Shown piece after piece: positions 8,739-17,990 of a stretch of 64,000 nucleotides of DNA. The stretch comes from Euzebyella marina. GTDB lineage: Bacteria; Bacteroidota; Bacteroidia; Flavobacteriales; Flavobacteriaceae. Below the pieces are notes generated by a model, which did no database searches, was not told the DNA's origin, and worked only from the letters and a program-made list of their open reading frames with translations. The translations under genes were made by a program, and so were the position numbers. The stretch lies in NCBI RefSeq assembly GCF_014855515.1, contig NZ_JACYFK010000005.1:220973-284972 (forward strand), given 5' to 3'. The stretch's first letter is position 1; the number at the start of each line of letters is the position of its first letter.

Positions 8739-9792
8739 GCTGCGGAATTTGATTCATACCTCCATCAACGTTTATAAATTCTGTATTGGGCAGAATTCCG
8801 CTAAGTTTCGAAATCGCCTTTTTGCTCCGTATGCCGGATTGACAGATAACATAAACGGGGCGGTTCGAATCAATCTTATTTATGCGGCCTTCAATTTCAC
8901 CAAGAGGTACGTTTTTGGCCATTTGAAGATGGTTACGCTCAAATTCCTTTTTAGTTCTAACATCAATCAATTGTAAATCATTATCAAGGGTTTTAATAAT
9001 AAAATCTTCTCCAGAAATTTCCCGTAAACCGATTTCACAATCAAAGTCATAACTTCCCTTTAATTCTGAAATCAATTTATTTTCTGCCCTCAACTTAAAT
9101 TTAATTTTCTGGGTGTTTTGGGAAAGCGCATCGAAAAGCAGTAATTTACCGGACAATACTTCCCCTATACCTGTAAGCACTTTTACAGCCTCAAGTGCCT
9201 GAAAACTGCCTATAATACCAGGCAATATGCCTAGTACTCCGTGCTCATTACAATCAGGCACCTCATCGGCCTTTGGCATTTTGGGGTAAAGGCATCGATA
9301 GGTGGGTCCGTTTAAATAGTTAAAAACGCTTACTTGCCCCTCGAAACCGTGAAGAGCCCCATATATAAATGGTTTATCAAGTATAACACAGGCATCGTTA
9401 ACCAAATATCTAGTTGGAAAATTATCACTGGCATCTATGATTAAATCATATGCCGAAATAAGCTCTAAAGCATTATCACGATTGATAAAAGAAAGATGCT
9501 CGATAATATTCGTATCGGAATTCTGTTTACGTAACTTTTGGGCAGCTACAATTACTTTAAGCCTATTTACATCACTTTCATCGAATAATACCTGCCTATG
9601 AAGATTGCTTAAAGAAACGGAATCTGAATCAACTATTCCTAACGTGCCAACACCCATCGCATTAAGGTAGGTAAGAACAGGAACACCCAAACCACCTGCT
9701 CCTATGACCAAAACTTTTGAAGATTTTAATTTCTCTTGGCCTTCGTTTCCGAATTCAGCCAATTTTATCTGCCGCTCGTAACGTTCCATCAT
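8728..9792 (-). CDS. moeB: HesA/MoeB/ThiF family adenylyltransferase with C-terminal rhodanese domain
   Basis: MoeB adenylates the C-terminal Gly-Gly of MoaD so that it can receive sulfur for molybdopterin synthesis. The 354-residue protein has the nucleotide loop GAGGLG at 31-36, DNFPTRY at 123-129 and the conserved Cys181 in DCNEHGVLG. A rhodanese domain spans about 262-350 with the persulfide loop CQSGIRS from Cys317. This fusion lets one protein activate the carrier and deliver sulfur. The zinc CxxC pairs of E. coli MoeB are reduced to single cysteines (Cys167 and Cys252). It overlaps mobA and the permease gene. Acting on ThiS is possible, but the neighbours favour MoaD. Confidence 0.9.
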   Translation of the reverse strand: MMERYERQIKLAEFGNEGQEKLKSSKVLVIGAGGLGVPVLTYLNAMGVGTLGIVDSDSVSLSNLHRQVLFDESDVNRLKVIVAAQKLRKQNSDTNIIEHLSFINRDNALELISAYDLIIDASDNFPTRYLVNDACVILDKPFIYGALHGFEGQVSVFNYLNGPTYRCLYPKMPKADEVPDCNEHGVLGILPGIIGSFQALEAVKVLTGIGEVLSGKLLLFDALSQNTQKIKFKLRAENKLISELKGSYDFDCEIGLREISGEDFIIKTLDNDLQLIDVRTKKEFERNHLQMAKNVPLGEIEGRINKIDSNRPVYVICQSGIRSKKAISKLSGILPNTEFINVDGGMNQIPQHAS

Positions 9793-10385
9793 TCAATAGA
9801 TAATTTGACCAAAGCTTCTTTATAATCTTCTTCGGAGTTCGCATTCATCAACACATTCTCATCTCGAGGAATAATAAGTTTGGCATTTTTTCTTATCAAG
9901 AATTTTCTTGGGCATGTTCCGTTTCCTTCATTTAAATAAGATGCCACTTGCTTAAGGGCAGTAGGTTCCCATATAGCACACATGGGCTCTGGCAGCGGAT
10001 TTTCATGATGGGCAAAAGTCGTCGCCACCTCATTTGGGTCTCTGCCGGAAATCAATTCTTGTAACGACTGAAGATCAATCAACGGTAAATCGCAGGCCAA
10101 AACCAACCAAGCCACTTCTTCATTCTCTTCGTGGGCCGAAAGCAAACCGTTAAAAGGGCCCTTAAATTCGTCTTTATCAACAATTATATCGAATTCATCA
10201 GAGACATCGCCAACTTGATCGTTACGAAGGCTCAAATATGTGCGCTCGCAGACCCTACTTAAAAGATGATATAAATATTCTCTTTGTGGCATGCCATGGT
10301 AGGTAATCAAACCTTTATCCTTACCCATTCGAGTACTTTTGCCACCGGCCAATACCAAACCATATATCTTAGGACCTATAATCAC
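9789..10385 (-). CDS. mobA: molybdenum cofactor guanylyltransferase
   Basis: MobA attaches GMP to molybdopterin to make the guanine dinucleotide form of the cofactor used by DMSO-reductase-type enzymes. The 198-residue length fits. The nucleotidyltransferase signature LAGGKSTRMGKDKG is at 12-25, and the metal-site segment WLVLACDLPLID follows near residue 95. The frame opens with GTG at 10385, inside the end of moaC (17-base overlap), and its end overlaps moeB by 4 bases, so translation is coupled. Its presence suggests the host makes a bis-MGD enzyme such as a nitrate or formate enzyme, not found here. Confidence 0.9.
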   Translation of the reverse strand: MIIGPKIYGLVLAGGKSTRMGKDKGLITYHGMPQREYLYHLLSRVCERTYLSLRNDQVGDVSDEFDIIVDKDEFKGPFNGLLSAHEENEEVAWLVLACDLPLIDLQSLQELISGRDPNEVATTFAHHENPLPEPMCAIWEPTALKQVASYLNEGNGTCPRKFLIRKNAKLIIPRDENVLMNANSEEDYKEALVKLSIE

Positions 10386-10842
10386 TCTTACCTCCTGTTT
10401 TTTCGTTCAATTGTATATCGGAAATCACAATGTCGTGCGAAAGTGCCTTACACATGTCATAAATGGTTAGCGCACTAACCGAAACCCCCGTCAATGCTTC
10501 CATCTCGACCCCTGTCTTCTCGTTACACTTCACCGTACAAGTAATCTTTAAAGAGCTGTTTTCAAATGGCACGATTTCAATGTGCACTTTTGACAAACTT
10601 AATTGATGGCACAACGGAATGAGTTCTGATGTTTTTTTTACGGCCTGTATACCTGCTATTACCGCTGTTTGTATGATGCTACCTTTTTTTCCTAAAAAAT
10701 CTTGCCCTGCCAATGTTTCGAACACCGATTTAGGAAAAGAAACTTTACCCGAAGCAATTGCCGTTCGTGAAGTTATTTTTTTATCTGAAACATCGACCAT
10801 ACTGGCATTTCCGGCTTCATCGATATGCGAAAGGTTACTCAT
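10369..10842 (-). CDS. moaC: cyclic pyranopterin monophosphate synthase
   Basis: MoaC turns the MoaA product, 3',8-cyclo-GTP, into cyclic pyranopterin monophosphate. The 157 residues match the single-domain family. Characteristic segments are MVDVSDKKITSRTAIASG near the N-terminus, ELIPLCHQL near the middle, and GVEMEALTGVSVSALTIYDM with the terminal KTGGKSD. No MoaB domain is fused, unlike some flavobacterial MoaCB proteins. It lies 36 bases downstream of moaA and overlaps mobA. Confidence 0.96.
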   Translation of the reverse strand: MSNLSHIDEAGNASMVDVSDKKITSRTAIASGKVSFPKSVFETLAGQDFLGKKGSIIQTAVIAGIQAVKKTSELIPLCHQLSLSKVHIEIVPFENSSLKITCTVKCNEKTGVEMEALTGVSVSALTIYDMCKALSHDIVISDIQLNEKTGGKSDYRS

Positions 10843-10878
10843 TTAAAATTTTATTGTAATTAAACTTCAAGACTTTTA

Positions 10879-11862
10879 TTAGCCCCCTATTGAAGTCATA
10901 CTATTTTCAAAAATACCTTGGTACTTCTGTTGTGCTTCAAAGCCGGTTTTTGCCCTATTACTGATGGCTTCTAGAATTTTTTGTTTCACTTTTTGGTCCG
11001 ATTTTTCTTGTCGAAAAATATTGCGAATATTCATGCTCGGCTTTGCGTAAAGGCAAGTAATGACATCGCCGGTCGCCGATATTCGAAGTCTGTTGCAAGA
11101 ACCACAAAAGGTTCTGCTGAACGACGGTATAACACCGAACGAACCTTTGAAACCAGGTATTTTATAATTAATAGATGTAGACGTATCGGGTGATTCAAGC
11201 TTATAAAAATCGGGATATTGATTTTTTATGTGCTGCAAAATGGTCTTATAGTCCCACTTTATAGTTTGAAACTTCTTGGATCCCCCATTAAACGGCATTT
11301 CTTCTAAAAAACGTACGGAAACATCGTAATGCTTTGTCAGCTCCAACATCGGTAGAATGTCCTCGGTATTCTGTCCTTCTAAAGCAATAAAATTGATTCT
11401 CACCTTGAAACCTTCTGAAATCAGTCGTATCAGATTCTCATAGACAACATCATACTGATTACGCCTGGTAATTTTTTCAAATGTTTCGCGGTTAATGGCA
11501 TCCATACTAACATTCACGTTTTTTATGCCCAACTCACTTAGTTCATCAATATAAGGACCAATGAGGGTGGCATTGGTAGTAACGGAAATCTCGTTTAGCC
11601 CTTTGAGAGATGCCAATTTTCGAAATAAGACCATCAAATCTTTCCTCACAAATGGTTCACCACCTGTAATTCTTATTTTATCGACACCTTGAGATACTAG
11701 CAATTCACTCAACCTACCCAACTCATCTATGGTAAACAACTTATCGCTCTTGGCAAAGTTGATTCCCTCAGCCGGCATACAGTAGTTACAACGAAGATTA
11801 CAACGGTCGGTAACCGCTAGTCTTACATAATTTATTCTTCTATTGTGATTGTCTACGAGCAT
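10879..11862 (-). CDS. moaA: GTP 3',8-cyclase (radical SAM)
   Basis: MoaA carries out the first step of molybdopterin synthesis using two 4Fe-4S clusters. From the ATG at 11862 the protein has 327 residues. The radical-SAM triad is Cys21-xxx-Cys25-xx-Cys28, the second cluster uses Cys253, Cys256 and Cys270, and the protein ends in the functional Gly-Gly pair (SIGG). A TTG at 11895 directly after the moaE stop would add 11 residues. I prefer the ATG because homologues usually begin near MLVDNHNRRINYVRLAVTDR. It sits between moaE and moaC in the operon. Confidence 0.95.
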   Translation of the reverse strand: MLVDNHNRRINYVRLAVTDRCNLRCNYCMPAEGINFAKSDKLFTIDELGRLSELLVSQGVDKIRITGGEPFVRKDLMVLFRKLASLKGLNEISVTTNATLIGPYIDELSELGIKNVNVSMDAINRETFEKITRRNQYDVVYENLIRLISEGFKVRINFIALEGQNTEDILPMLELTKHYDVSVRFLEEMPFNGGSKKFQTIKWDYKTILQHIKNQYPDFYKLESPDTSTSINYKIPGFKGSFGVIPSFSRTFCGSCNRLRISATGDVITCLYAKPSMNIRNIFRQEKSDQKVKQKILEAISNRAKTGFEAQQKYQGIFENSMTSIGG

Positions 11863-11895
11863 AAAGTTATTCTGGCTATATATTTTTGTTTCCAA

Positions 11896-12318
11896 TTACG
11901 GGGTTGAAGATACCCAAACCTCTTTATTCTTGAAGATTTCTTTCTTCCAAATCGGCACGGTATCCTTCAATGTATCGATTAAAAATCGACAGGCTTCAAA
12001 ACAACCATCTCGATGACCCGATGAAGCCCCAACGACCACTACCGGCTCTTGAACTTCTTTTCTTCCAACGGCATGTCGTATGACCACTTTGTTCAATTGC
12101 CACTTTTCACAAGCTTCATCGGCAATTTTGGCCATTTCTTTCAAGGCCATTGCCTTATAAGTCTCAAATTCTAAGGCCACCACTTGTTCGTTTTGGGTAA
12201 ACTCTCTCACTGAGCCAACAAAAACACAGACACCGCCACTATTGGCGTGCGATAGTTCGTCATAGACCTGCGATACATCTATTTGATCGACAATTTCTAT
12301 TTTTTTAATATGATTCAT
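11896..12318 (-). CDS. moaE: molybdopterin synthase catalytic subunit
   Basis: MoaE binds precursor Z and, with two thiocarboxylated MoaD molecules, inserts both dithiolene sulfurs to give molybdopterin. The 140 residues show the family core: GGVCVFVGSVRE, LEFETYKAMA, and the active-site stretch AVGRKEVQEPVVVVGASSGHR followed by the lysine-rich PIWKKEIF. The start overlaps the moaD stop by one base (TAATG), the usual pairing for the two subunits. Confidence 0.95.
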   Translation of the reverse strand: MNHIKKIEIVDQIDVSQVYDELSHANSGGVCVFVGSVREFTQNEQVVALEFETYKAMALKEMAKIADEACEKWQLNKVVIRHAVGRKEVQEPVVVVGASSGHRDGCFEACRFLIDTLKDTVPIWKKEIFKNKEVWVSSTP

Positions 12319-12560
12319 TAGCCGCCACTTACAGGAGGTATCAAAGCAATTTCATCACCGCTCACCACAGAAGTATGGTCCTCGGCATACTCACTATTGA
12401 CTGCCACAGCCAAAGATGACAATTTGCCAAGCTCAGGAAAAGCCTGCCGCATTTTACCCTTAAGCTCTTTAACCGTCAACGGTTTCGGTTCTTTATCATT
12501 AAATCTGTAACTGGAACTGCCTACAATATCTTTGGCAATACCAAATAACAGTACCTCCAT
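12318..12560 (-). CDS. moaD: MoaD/ThiS family sulfur carrier (molybdopterin synthase small subunit)
   Basis: This is an 80-residue beta-grasp protein ending in PPVSGG. The terminal Gly-Gly is adenylated by MoeB and becomes the thiocarboxylate sulfur donor to MoaE. VAVNSEYAEDHTSVVSGDEIALIPPV is typical of MoaD. It is the first gene of the cofactor operon. I see no exact TAnnTTTG box just upstream, only the near match at 12583-12590. Its partner moaE overlaps it. Confidence 0.93.
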   Translation of the reverse strand: MEVLLFGIAKDIVGSSSYRFNDKEPKPLTVKELKGKMRQAFPELGKLSSLAVAVNSEYAEDHTSVVSGDEIALIPPVSGG

Positions 12561-12608
12561 AATACATTCTTGTTTAAAAGTACAAATTACTTAAAAAAAT
12601 GCGATTTA

Positions 12609-13412
12609 CTAGGGCTTTAAGACGACTTTGGCATTTTCAGGCTTTTCGTAGAAAGTAGGTATTTTAGGGCTTTCTGCCAAACCAATTTTATGAAAAGTCA
12701 ATGGGTCTCTTGCCCCTTTTATAGTTCTATCTTCATAATCGTGCCAGGTTATGGTCTTAGGAAGCAGCAACCCCTCAATTTCAACCCAATCGTTATAATG
12801 AATCCATTTTACATCTTTTGATTTTTCATTACTTCCGTAAGTGAACGTATACCCCAACCACTTCATCTTGAAAGTTTCAGGATCGTAATGTAAATAGTAA
12901 TCATCTTTTGAAGAGGCCCCTACCCCATCATCGTAACTTATATGAATACCTGGGTACTCCTTACCTTCATACAACAAAGGCTCAGCAACTTCGTAGTTGA
13001 TTCCCGGGTCGGCAAACACAAATGGCATGGCATAAAAATAAAACATCAAATTATGGTACACCGCTGCGTTACCCTTATAATCATTGTTTTCATCTTCAAG
13101 CCAAATCTCTTTTCCATCAAAACCTAAGGAAAATTTATCGGCAGCAACAACATCTTGACGTGTTTTTAAATCAATGGTATGTGTTTCGGTAATTTCTCCC
13201 TTTTCTATCTCAAACGTTAGGGTTCTTTGCTTTTTCCATGCTTTTAAAGAACCATGTGCTTCAAGTACTGAAATAAAATCTGTAGGAAATTCAGATAGAA
13301 TTACTCCTTCAACTTCAATTGGCAAATCGTTCGATTTAGCAGTTTTTGAAGGTGCTTCTTTACAACTAATTAGAAACACGACAATAATAATCACAGAATA
13401 GTAACGGGTCAT
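12609..13412 (-). CDS. DUF6503 family lipoprotein
   Basis: This exported protein of 267 residues begins MTRYYSVIIIVVFLISCKE, a lipoprotein signal with the lipidated Cys at position 17. The rest is beta-rich with conserved-looking segments such as FDGKEIWLED, YDDGVGASSKDDYYLHYDPETF and WVEIEGLLLPKTITWHDYED. It matches what I recall of DUF6503, which has a LolA/LolB-like flavour, but a role in lipid or lipoprotein binding is a guess. The ATG at 13412 is better than the TTG at 13418. It lies upstream of moaD on the same strand in reverse order, so it is probably a separate unit read towards moaD with a 48-base gap. Confidence 0.78.
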   Translation of the reverse strand: MTRYYSVIIIVVFLISCKEAPSKTAKSNDLPIEVEGVILSEFPTDFISVLEAHGSLKAWKKQRTLTFEIEKGEITETHTIDLKTRQDVVAADKFSLGFDGKEIWLEDENNDYKGNAAVYHNLMFYFYAMPFVFADPGINYEVAEPLLYEGKEYPGIHISYDDGVGASSKDDYYLHYDPETFKMKWLGYTFTYGSNEKSKDVKWIHYNDWVEIEGLLLPKTITWHDYEDRTIKGARDPLTFHKIGLAESPKIPTFYEKPENAKVVLKP

Positions 13413-13460
13413 AAGCAAGTTTTAGGTTATAGCTTATAGTCGTTCGTACAAGCTTTTATT

Positions 13461-13468
13461 TACATTTG
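13461..13468 (+). promoter_or_regulatory. Bacteroidota -7 promoter box, 4 bases before the TrmH-family start
   Basis: TACATTTG matches TAnnTTTG. Only 4 bases separate it from the GTG start at 13473, so transcription would begin at or beside the start codon and the mRNA would be leaderless. No clear -33 TTG is seen. Confidence 0.5.
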
Positions 13469-13472
13469 CCTC

Positions 13473-14282
13473 GTGCAAAATCATAAAGAAATAACAAGTG
13501 TTGGTAATGCCTTGGTGAAAAAGGCAGTTCTGCTACGTGAGAAATCTAGGGAAAGAAAAAAAAGTGGTTTTTTTATAATGGAGGGAAAGCGCGAAATACA
13601 GCTTGCGCTCAAATCTGATTACCAAATCGACACTTTATTCTATCGGCCAGAGCTATTAGGTGAAATAGAATTAAAAGAACTGACCTCTGTTTCTCAGCAC
13701 CCACCTAGCCTTATTTCTGTGAGCGAGGAGGTCTATAAAAAAATAGCATATCGGGAAACAACCGAAGGAATTATCGCTTTAGTGAGACACAAGAACCACA
13801 CCCTTGAAGGTTTTTCGATAAAGAATGAAAACCCACTTATCTTGGTAGCCGAAGCCCCTGAAAAACCAGGAAATATAGGGGCTCTATTACGAACTGCCGA
13901 CGCAGCCAATTTAGACGGGGTAATCATTGCCAACCCTAAGACCGACATTTATAATCCTAATATTATTCGCTCAAGTGTGGGTTGTGTTTTTTCCAATCAA
14001 ATTGCCATGGGGTCTACCACCGAAATAATCGATTTTTTAAAACAGAAGAAAATAGATATTTACTGCGCGGCTTTAACTGCATCCATCAACTATTCAACAG
14101 CCGACTTTACGAAATCTGCTGCGATCGTGGTCGGCACAGAAGCTACCGGACTATCGACAGAATGGTTAGAAAACTCCAGTCAAAACATAATCATACCCAT
14201 GCAAGGCGAAATAGACTCAATGAATGTGTCTGTATCGGCAGGTATTCTTATCTTTGAAGCGAAAAGACAACGAGGTTTTTAA
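13473..14282 (+). CDS. TrmH/SpoU family RNA 2'-O-methyltransferase
   Basis: SpoU-class enzymes methylate the 2'-hydroxyl of a ribose in rRNA or tRNA using SAM bound in a trefoil knot. The 269-residue protein has an N-terminal substrate-binding domain (GFFIMEGKREIQLAL near 35) and the catalytic domain with motif 1 PEKPGNIGALLRTADAAN, motif 2 VVGTEATGLS and motif 3 IPMQGEIDSMNVSVSAGI. The target nucleotide cannot be read from the sequence. The GTG start is chosen because the conserved N-terminal region reaches back to it and no ATG occurs until residue 36. It diverges from the DUF6503 lipoprotein. Confidence 0.92.
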   Translation: MQNHKEITSVGNALVKKAVLLREKSRERKKSGFFIMEGKREIQLALKSDYQIDTLFYRPELLGEIELKELTSVSQHPPSLISVSEEVYKKIAYRETTEGIIALVRHKNHTLEGFSIKNENPLILVAEAPEKPGNIGALLRTADAANLDGVIIANPKTDIYNPNIIRSSVGCVFSNQIAMGSTTEIIDFLKQKKIDIYCAALTASINYSTADFTKSAAIVVGTEATGLSTEWLENSSQNIIIPMQGEIDSMNVSVSAGILIFEAKRQRGF

Positions 14283-14376
14283 ACGAAACGGACTAAAAAG
14301 TCGTTATAAAAATCTGTCAAGGCAAAACTCTAAAGTCTTGACCCCTTAAAAGAACCAAACCGCAAAACATCAGAAA

Positions 14377-15603
14377 GTGAATATACTATTCTACGTCATT
14401 ATTGCCATACTGGTGTTTCAGTTTGTTCTTGAGACTACGCTAGACTATCTAAATGCCCGTCATTACAGCGACCCCATACCTGATGATTTGGGTGATGTCT
14501 TTGACGAGAAAGAATATTTGAAATCTCAAGACTATAAAAAGACCAATTATAAGTTCGGCTTGTTCACTTCTAGTTTTTCGTTACTGCTCACCTTAGGTTT
14601 TCTTAGTTTCGGCGGATTTGAAATGGTCGATCAATATGTTCGAAGCATTACAGAAGAGCCCATTTTCATGGCCTTGCTATTCTTCGGCATTATTATGATC
14701 GGAAATGACCTCATTACCTTGCCATTTTCGTATTATTCAACCTTTATAATCGAAGAACGTTTCGGGTTCAATAAAACATCTAAAAAACTTTTCTTCTTTG
14801 ATAAGCTGAAAGGATGGTTGATGCTGGCACTATTTGGTGGTGGTATTTTAGCCTCTATCATTCTATTTTTCGAGTTGGCAGGCCCTAATTTCTGGATTTA
14901 TGCCTGGGCTATTGTAGCCACTTTCACCATTTTTATGAACTTGTTCTATAGCAAGTTGATTGTACCTATTTTCAACAAACAAACGCCCTTGGAACAAGGC
15001 AGCCTAAAAAATAAAATTGAAGGTTTTGCGCAAAATGTCGGTTTTGAGCTGCAAAATATCTTTGTTATAGATGGCTCTAAACGGTCAACCAAGGCCAATG
15101 CTTATTTCTCTGGTTTCGGAAGGGAGAAGCGAGTAACCTTGTACGACACCCTAATCAACGATTTAGAAGAAGAGGAGATTGTAGCCGTACTTGCACATGA
15201 GGTAGGGCATTACAAGAAAAACCATATCATTTTTAACCTTACCGCTTCGCTGGTATTAACGGCGGCTACCTTATTCATTCTCTCTTTGTTTATCAATAAC
15301 CCTGAGGTTTCTTATGCCATAGGTGTTACCAACCCAAGTTTTCATGCAGCATTAATTGGGTTTGCCATTTTGTACAGTCCGATTTCTGAAATTACAGGAC
15401 TCATTATGAATCACCTGTCCAGAAAGTTTGAATACCAGGCAGATGATTATGCTAAATCTACATATGCCGCTCTGCCATTGATCAGTTCTCTAAAGAAACT
15501 ATCGAAAAACAGCCTGAGCAACCTTACCCCGCACCCGGCATATGTATTTATGCATTATTCGCATCCGCCTTTAAGCAAGCGTATTGCCAATCTCAAGAAA
15601 TAA
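14377..15603 (+). CDS. M48 family metallopeptidase (Ste24/CAAX protease 1-like)
   Basis: This 408-residue integral membrane zinc protease has several membrane segments, the zinc motif HEVGH at 274-278 and the third ligand Glu352 in FEYQADDYA. The C-terminal HYSHPPLSKRI stretch is typical of the Ste24 branch. Bacterial members act in membrane-protein quality control; prenylated substrates are not expected. The start is GTG at 14377, giving the hydrophobic first helix VNILFYVIIAILVFQF. The preceding 94 bases hold no clear promoter. Confidence 0.92.
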   Translation: MNILFYVIIAILVFQFVLETTLDYLNARHYSDPIPDDLGDVFDEKEYLKSQDYKKTNYKFGLFTSSFSLLLTLGFLSFGGFEMVDQYVRSITEEPIFMALLFFGIIMIGNDLITLPFSYYSTFIIEERFGFNKTSKKLFFFDKLKGWLMLALFGGGILASIILFFELAGPNFWIYAWAIVATFTIFMNLFYSKLIVPIFNKQTPLEQGSLKNKIEGFAQNVGFELQNIFVIDGSKRSTKANAYFSGFGREKRVTLYDTLINDLEEEEIVAVLAHEVGHYKKNHIIFNLTASLVLTAATLFILSLFINNPEVSYAIGVTNPSFHAALIGFAILYSPISEITGLIMNHLSRKFEYQADDYAKSTYAALPLISSLKKLSKNSLSNLTPHPAYVFMHYSHPPLSKRIANLKK

Positions 15604-15732
15604 GGTTTTAAAAATACTTTCTCACAAGACTTACTAAAATCACCGAACTATAACGTTTGATAAGTGTTTCGGCCGATTCAAGGGCATAATTTTTGTTGTG
15701 TAACTATATAGATTATCCTATTTTTATTTTAT

Positions 15733-17937
15733 ATGACGGAGGCAGCTTTAGAACTAGAAAACAAAGAAATTGCAAAGCAATACAAAGAATTGCTTCGCAT
15801 AAGCTATCAACATCTTACCGATGATGACAAGACCCTTATTCGCTCAGCTTTTGAGGTAGCATTGGATGCCCATAAGGATCAGCGAAGAAAATCAGGAGAA
15901 GCCTATGTATTTCATCCTATAGCAGTTGCCAAGATAGTTGCCTCTGAAATCGGTCTTGATGCGGTGGCTATTGCCTCGGCTCTTCTTCACGACGTGGTGG
16001 AAGATTCAGAATATACTCTTGACGACATGGAGCGCATGTTCGGAGAAACCATTGCCCGCATTGTTGACGGACTTACTAAGATTGCCCACCTGAAAAAGGA
16101 TATGAGCACCTCACAGCAAGCGGAAAACTTTCGCAAAATGTTGCTCACCCTTCATGATGACGTCAGGGTAATTTTAATCAAGATTGCCGATCGATACCAT
16201 AATATGCTTACTATGGATTCGATGCCCGAGCACAAGCAAGTTCAAATGGCATCGGAAACTTTGTATATATATGCTCCACTAGCCCATAGAATCGGGCTTT
16301 ACAATATTAAAACCGACCTCGAAGATTTAAGTCTCAAGTATACTGAGCCGGAAGTCTACAGAGACATTAAGGAAAAAATTGAAGATTCTAAAGAAGAGCA
16401 ACAAGCCTACATTGATGCCTTCTCGGCCACTATAGACAAATCTTTAAAAGAAGAAGGACTCAATTATTACATTAAAGGCAGGATGAAATCTATCTTCTCT
16501 ATCAGAAGAAAGATGAAGGCCCAAAATGTGTCTTTTGACGAAATTTACGATAAGTTCGCTATTAGAATTATTTATAAGTCGGACAGGCAGAACGAAAAGT
16601 TCTTGGCCTGGAAAATTTATTCTATAGTAACCGACCATTTCACCCCTAACCCAGTTCGATTACGCGACTGGATATCCTCCCCCAAATCGACCGGCTATGA
16701 AGCCCTGCACATTACCGTTATGGGCCCAAAAGGTAGATGGGTAGAAGTTCAGATTCGAAGTGAGCGTATGCATGAAATTGCAGAAAAGGGGTATGCGGCT
16801 CACTTCAAGTACAAGCATGGTGAACAAAAAGAACAAGGCATTGAGATGTGGCTCAACAGACTTCAAGAAGCTTTGGAAAACGCCAATTCGAATGCCGTAG
16901 ATTTTGTTGAAGAGTTCAAATTGAACCTATATTCCAAAGAAATTTTCGTCTTCACCCCTAAAGGAGATTTGAAATCGCTTCCCAAAGGGGCCACTCCACT
17001 AGACTTTGCCTTTCATATTCACACCGAGGTGGGTATGCGCACCAGAGGTGCCAAGGTAAACGGCAAATTGGTTCCTTTAAACACCACATTACACAGTGGG
17101 GATCAGGTTGAGATTATCACTTCCGACCAAGCAAAACCGAATCAAAACTGGCTTGATTATGCCACTACCGCCCGTGCAAGGGCAAAAATCAAATCTTCAT
17201 TAAGGGAAGAGAAAAAGGTTGTCGCAGATGAAGGAAAAGAAATTTTGCGCCGAAAGCTACGTTCGCAAAAAGTTACGTTGAACGAAGACTCCATCAACAA
17301 AATGGTCATCTACTTTAAGCTAAAAACCAGCTTAGATCTTTTTTACAGAGTCGGTATTGGGGCTATCGACAATCAAATGATCAAAGATTTTGTGTCGTCT
17401 TACAGTAATGCTTTTATCAGCTTCTTTAAGAATAAAATTCGAAGAACCCCTGTTCCTGAAAGCATTGATAGAGAAGAAATCACTTCAAAGTTCGATGTAC
17501 TGGTTTTTGGTAAGGAAGAGGAAAAACTCGAGTATACCCTTTCTAAATGTTGCAACCCCATTCCAGGTGATGAAGTATTTGGTTTTGTGACCGTTAACGA
17601 AGGCATAAAAGTGCATAAAAAAGCCTGCCCCAACGCGATACAATTACAATCGAATTATGCGTATCGTATCATCACTGCCAAGTGGATCGACTCTACACAA
17701 GAAGAATTTCAGAGTGAAATCAAACTTACAGGTATCGACAATCTTGGTCTCGTAAATGAGATAACCGAAGTCATTTCAGACGATATGCATGTAAACATGC
17801 GCAATTTAAATTTCAGTACCGATGGTGGCACCTTCACAGGCCGTATCACTGTAGTGGTAAAGAATAACGGCATTCTCAAAAAGTTGATTGAAAACCTCAA
17901 GCGCATCAACGGAATAGATAAAGTAACCCGTTTGTAG
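15733..17937 (+). CDS. bifunctional (p)ppGpp synthetase/hydrolase (RelA/SpoT homologue)
   Basis: The enzyme makes and degrades the stringent-response alarmone. The 734 residues show the long RSH order: an HD hydrolase domain with His61, HD at 86-87 and Glu90-Asp91; a synthetase domain at about 240-370 including RDWISSPKSTGYEALH and VEVQIRSERMHEIAE; a TGS domain from about 400 to 460 (FVFTPKGDLKSLPKGATPLD); and a C-terminal zinc-finger and ACT region. The intact HD motif suggests hydrolase activity is kept. It stands alone with 129 bases upstream and precedes a Fur-type gene with its own promoter. Confidence 0.96.
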   Translation: MTEAALELENKEIAKQYKELLRISYQHLTDDDKTLIRSAFEVALDAHKDQRRKSGEAYVFHPIAVAKIVASEIGLDAVAIASALLHDVVEDSEYTLDDMERMFGETIARIVDGLTKIAHLKKDMSTSQQAENFRKMLLTLHDDVRVILIKIADRYHNMLTMDSMPEHKQVQMASETLYIYAPLAHRIGLYNIKTDLEDLSLKYTEPEVYRDIKEKIEDSKEEQQAYIDAFSATIDKSLKEEGLNYYIKGRMKSIFSIRRKMKAQNVSFDEIYDKFAIRIIYKSDRQNEKFLAWKIYSIVTDHFTPNPVRLRDWISSPKSTGYEALHITVMGPKGRWVEVQIRSERMHEIAEKGYAAHFKYKHGEQKEQGIEMWLNRLQEALENANSNAVDFVEEFKLNLYSKEIFVFTPKGDLKSLPKGATPLDFAFHIHTEVGMRTRGAKVNGKLVPLNTTLHSGDQVEIITSDQAKPNQNWLDYATTARARAKIKSSLREEKKVVADEGKEILRRKLRSQKVTLNEDSINKMVIYFKLKTSLDLFYRVGIGAIDNQMIKDFVSSYSNAFISFFKNKIRRTPVPESIDREEITSKFDVLVFGKEEEKLEYTLSKCCNPIPGDEVFGFVTVNEGIKVHKKACPNAIQLQSNYAYRIITAKWIDSTQEEFQSEIKLTGIDNLGLVNEITEVISDDMHVNMRNLNFSTDGGTFTGRITVVVKNNGILKKLIENLKRINGIDKVTRL

Positions 17938-17958
17938 ATTTGAATTAAAATATAACTG

Positions 17959-17966
17959 TACATTTG
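17959..17966 (+). promoter_or_regulatory. Bacteroidota -7 promoter box for the Fur-type regulator and purA
   Basis: TACATTTG is an exact TAnnTTTG match and ends 24 bases before the ATG at 17991. It covers an in-frame TTG at 17964, which is therefore unlikely to be the start. Confidence 0.55.
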
Positions 17967-17990
17967 CAAATTGTAGTACGTACTCTTGTT

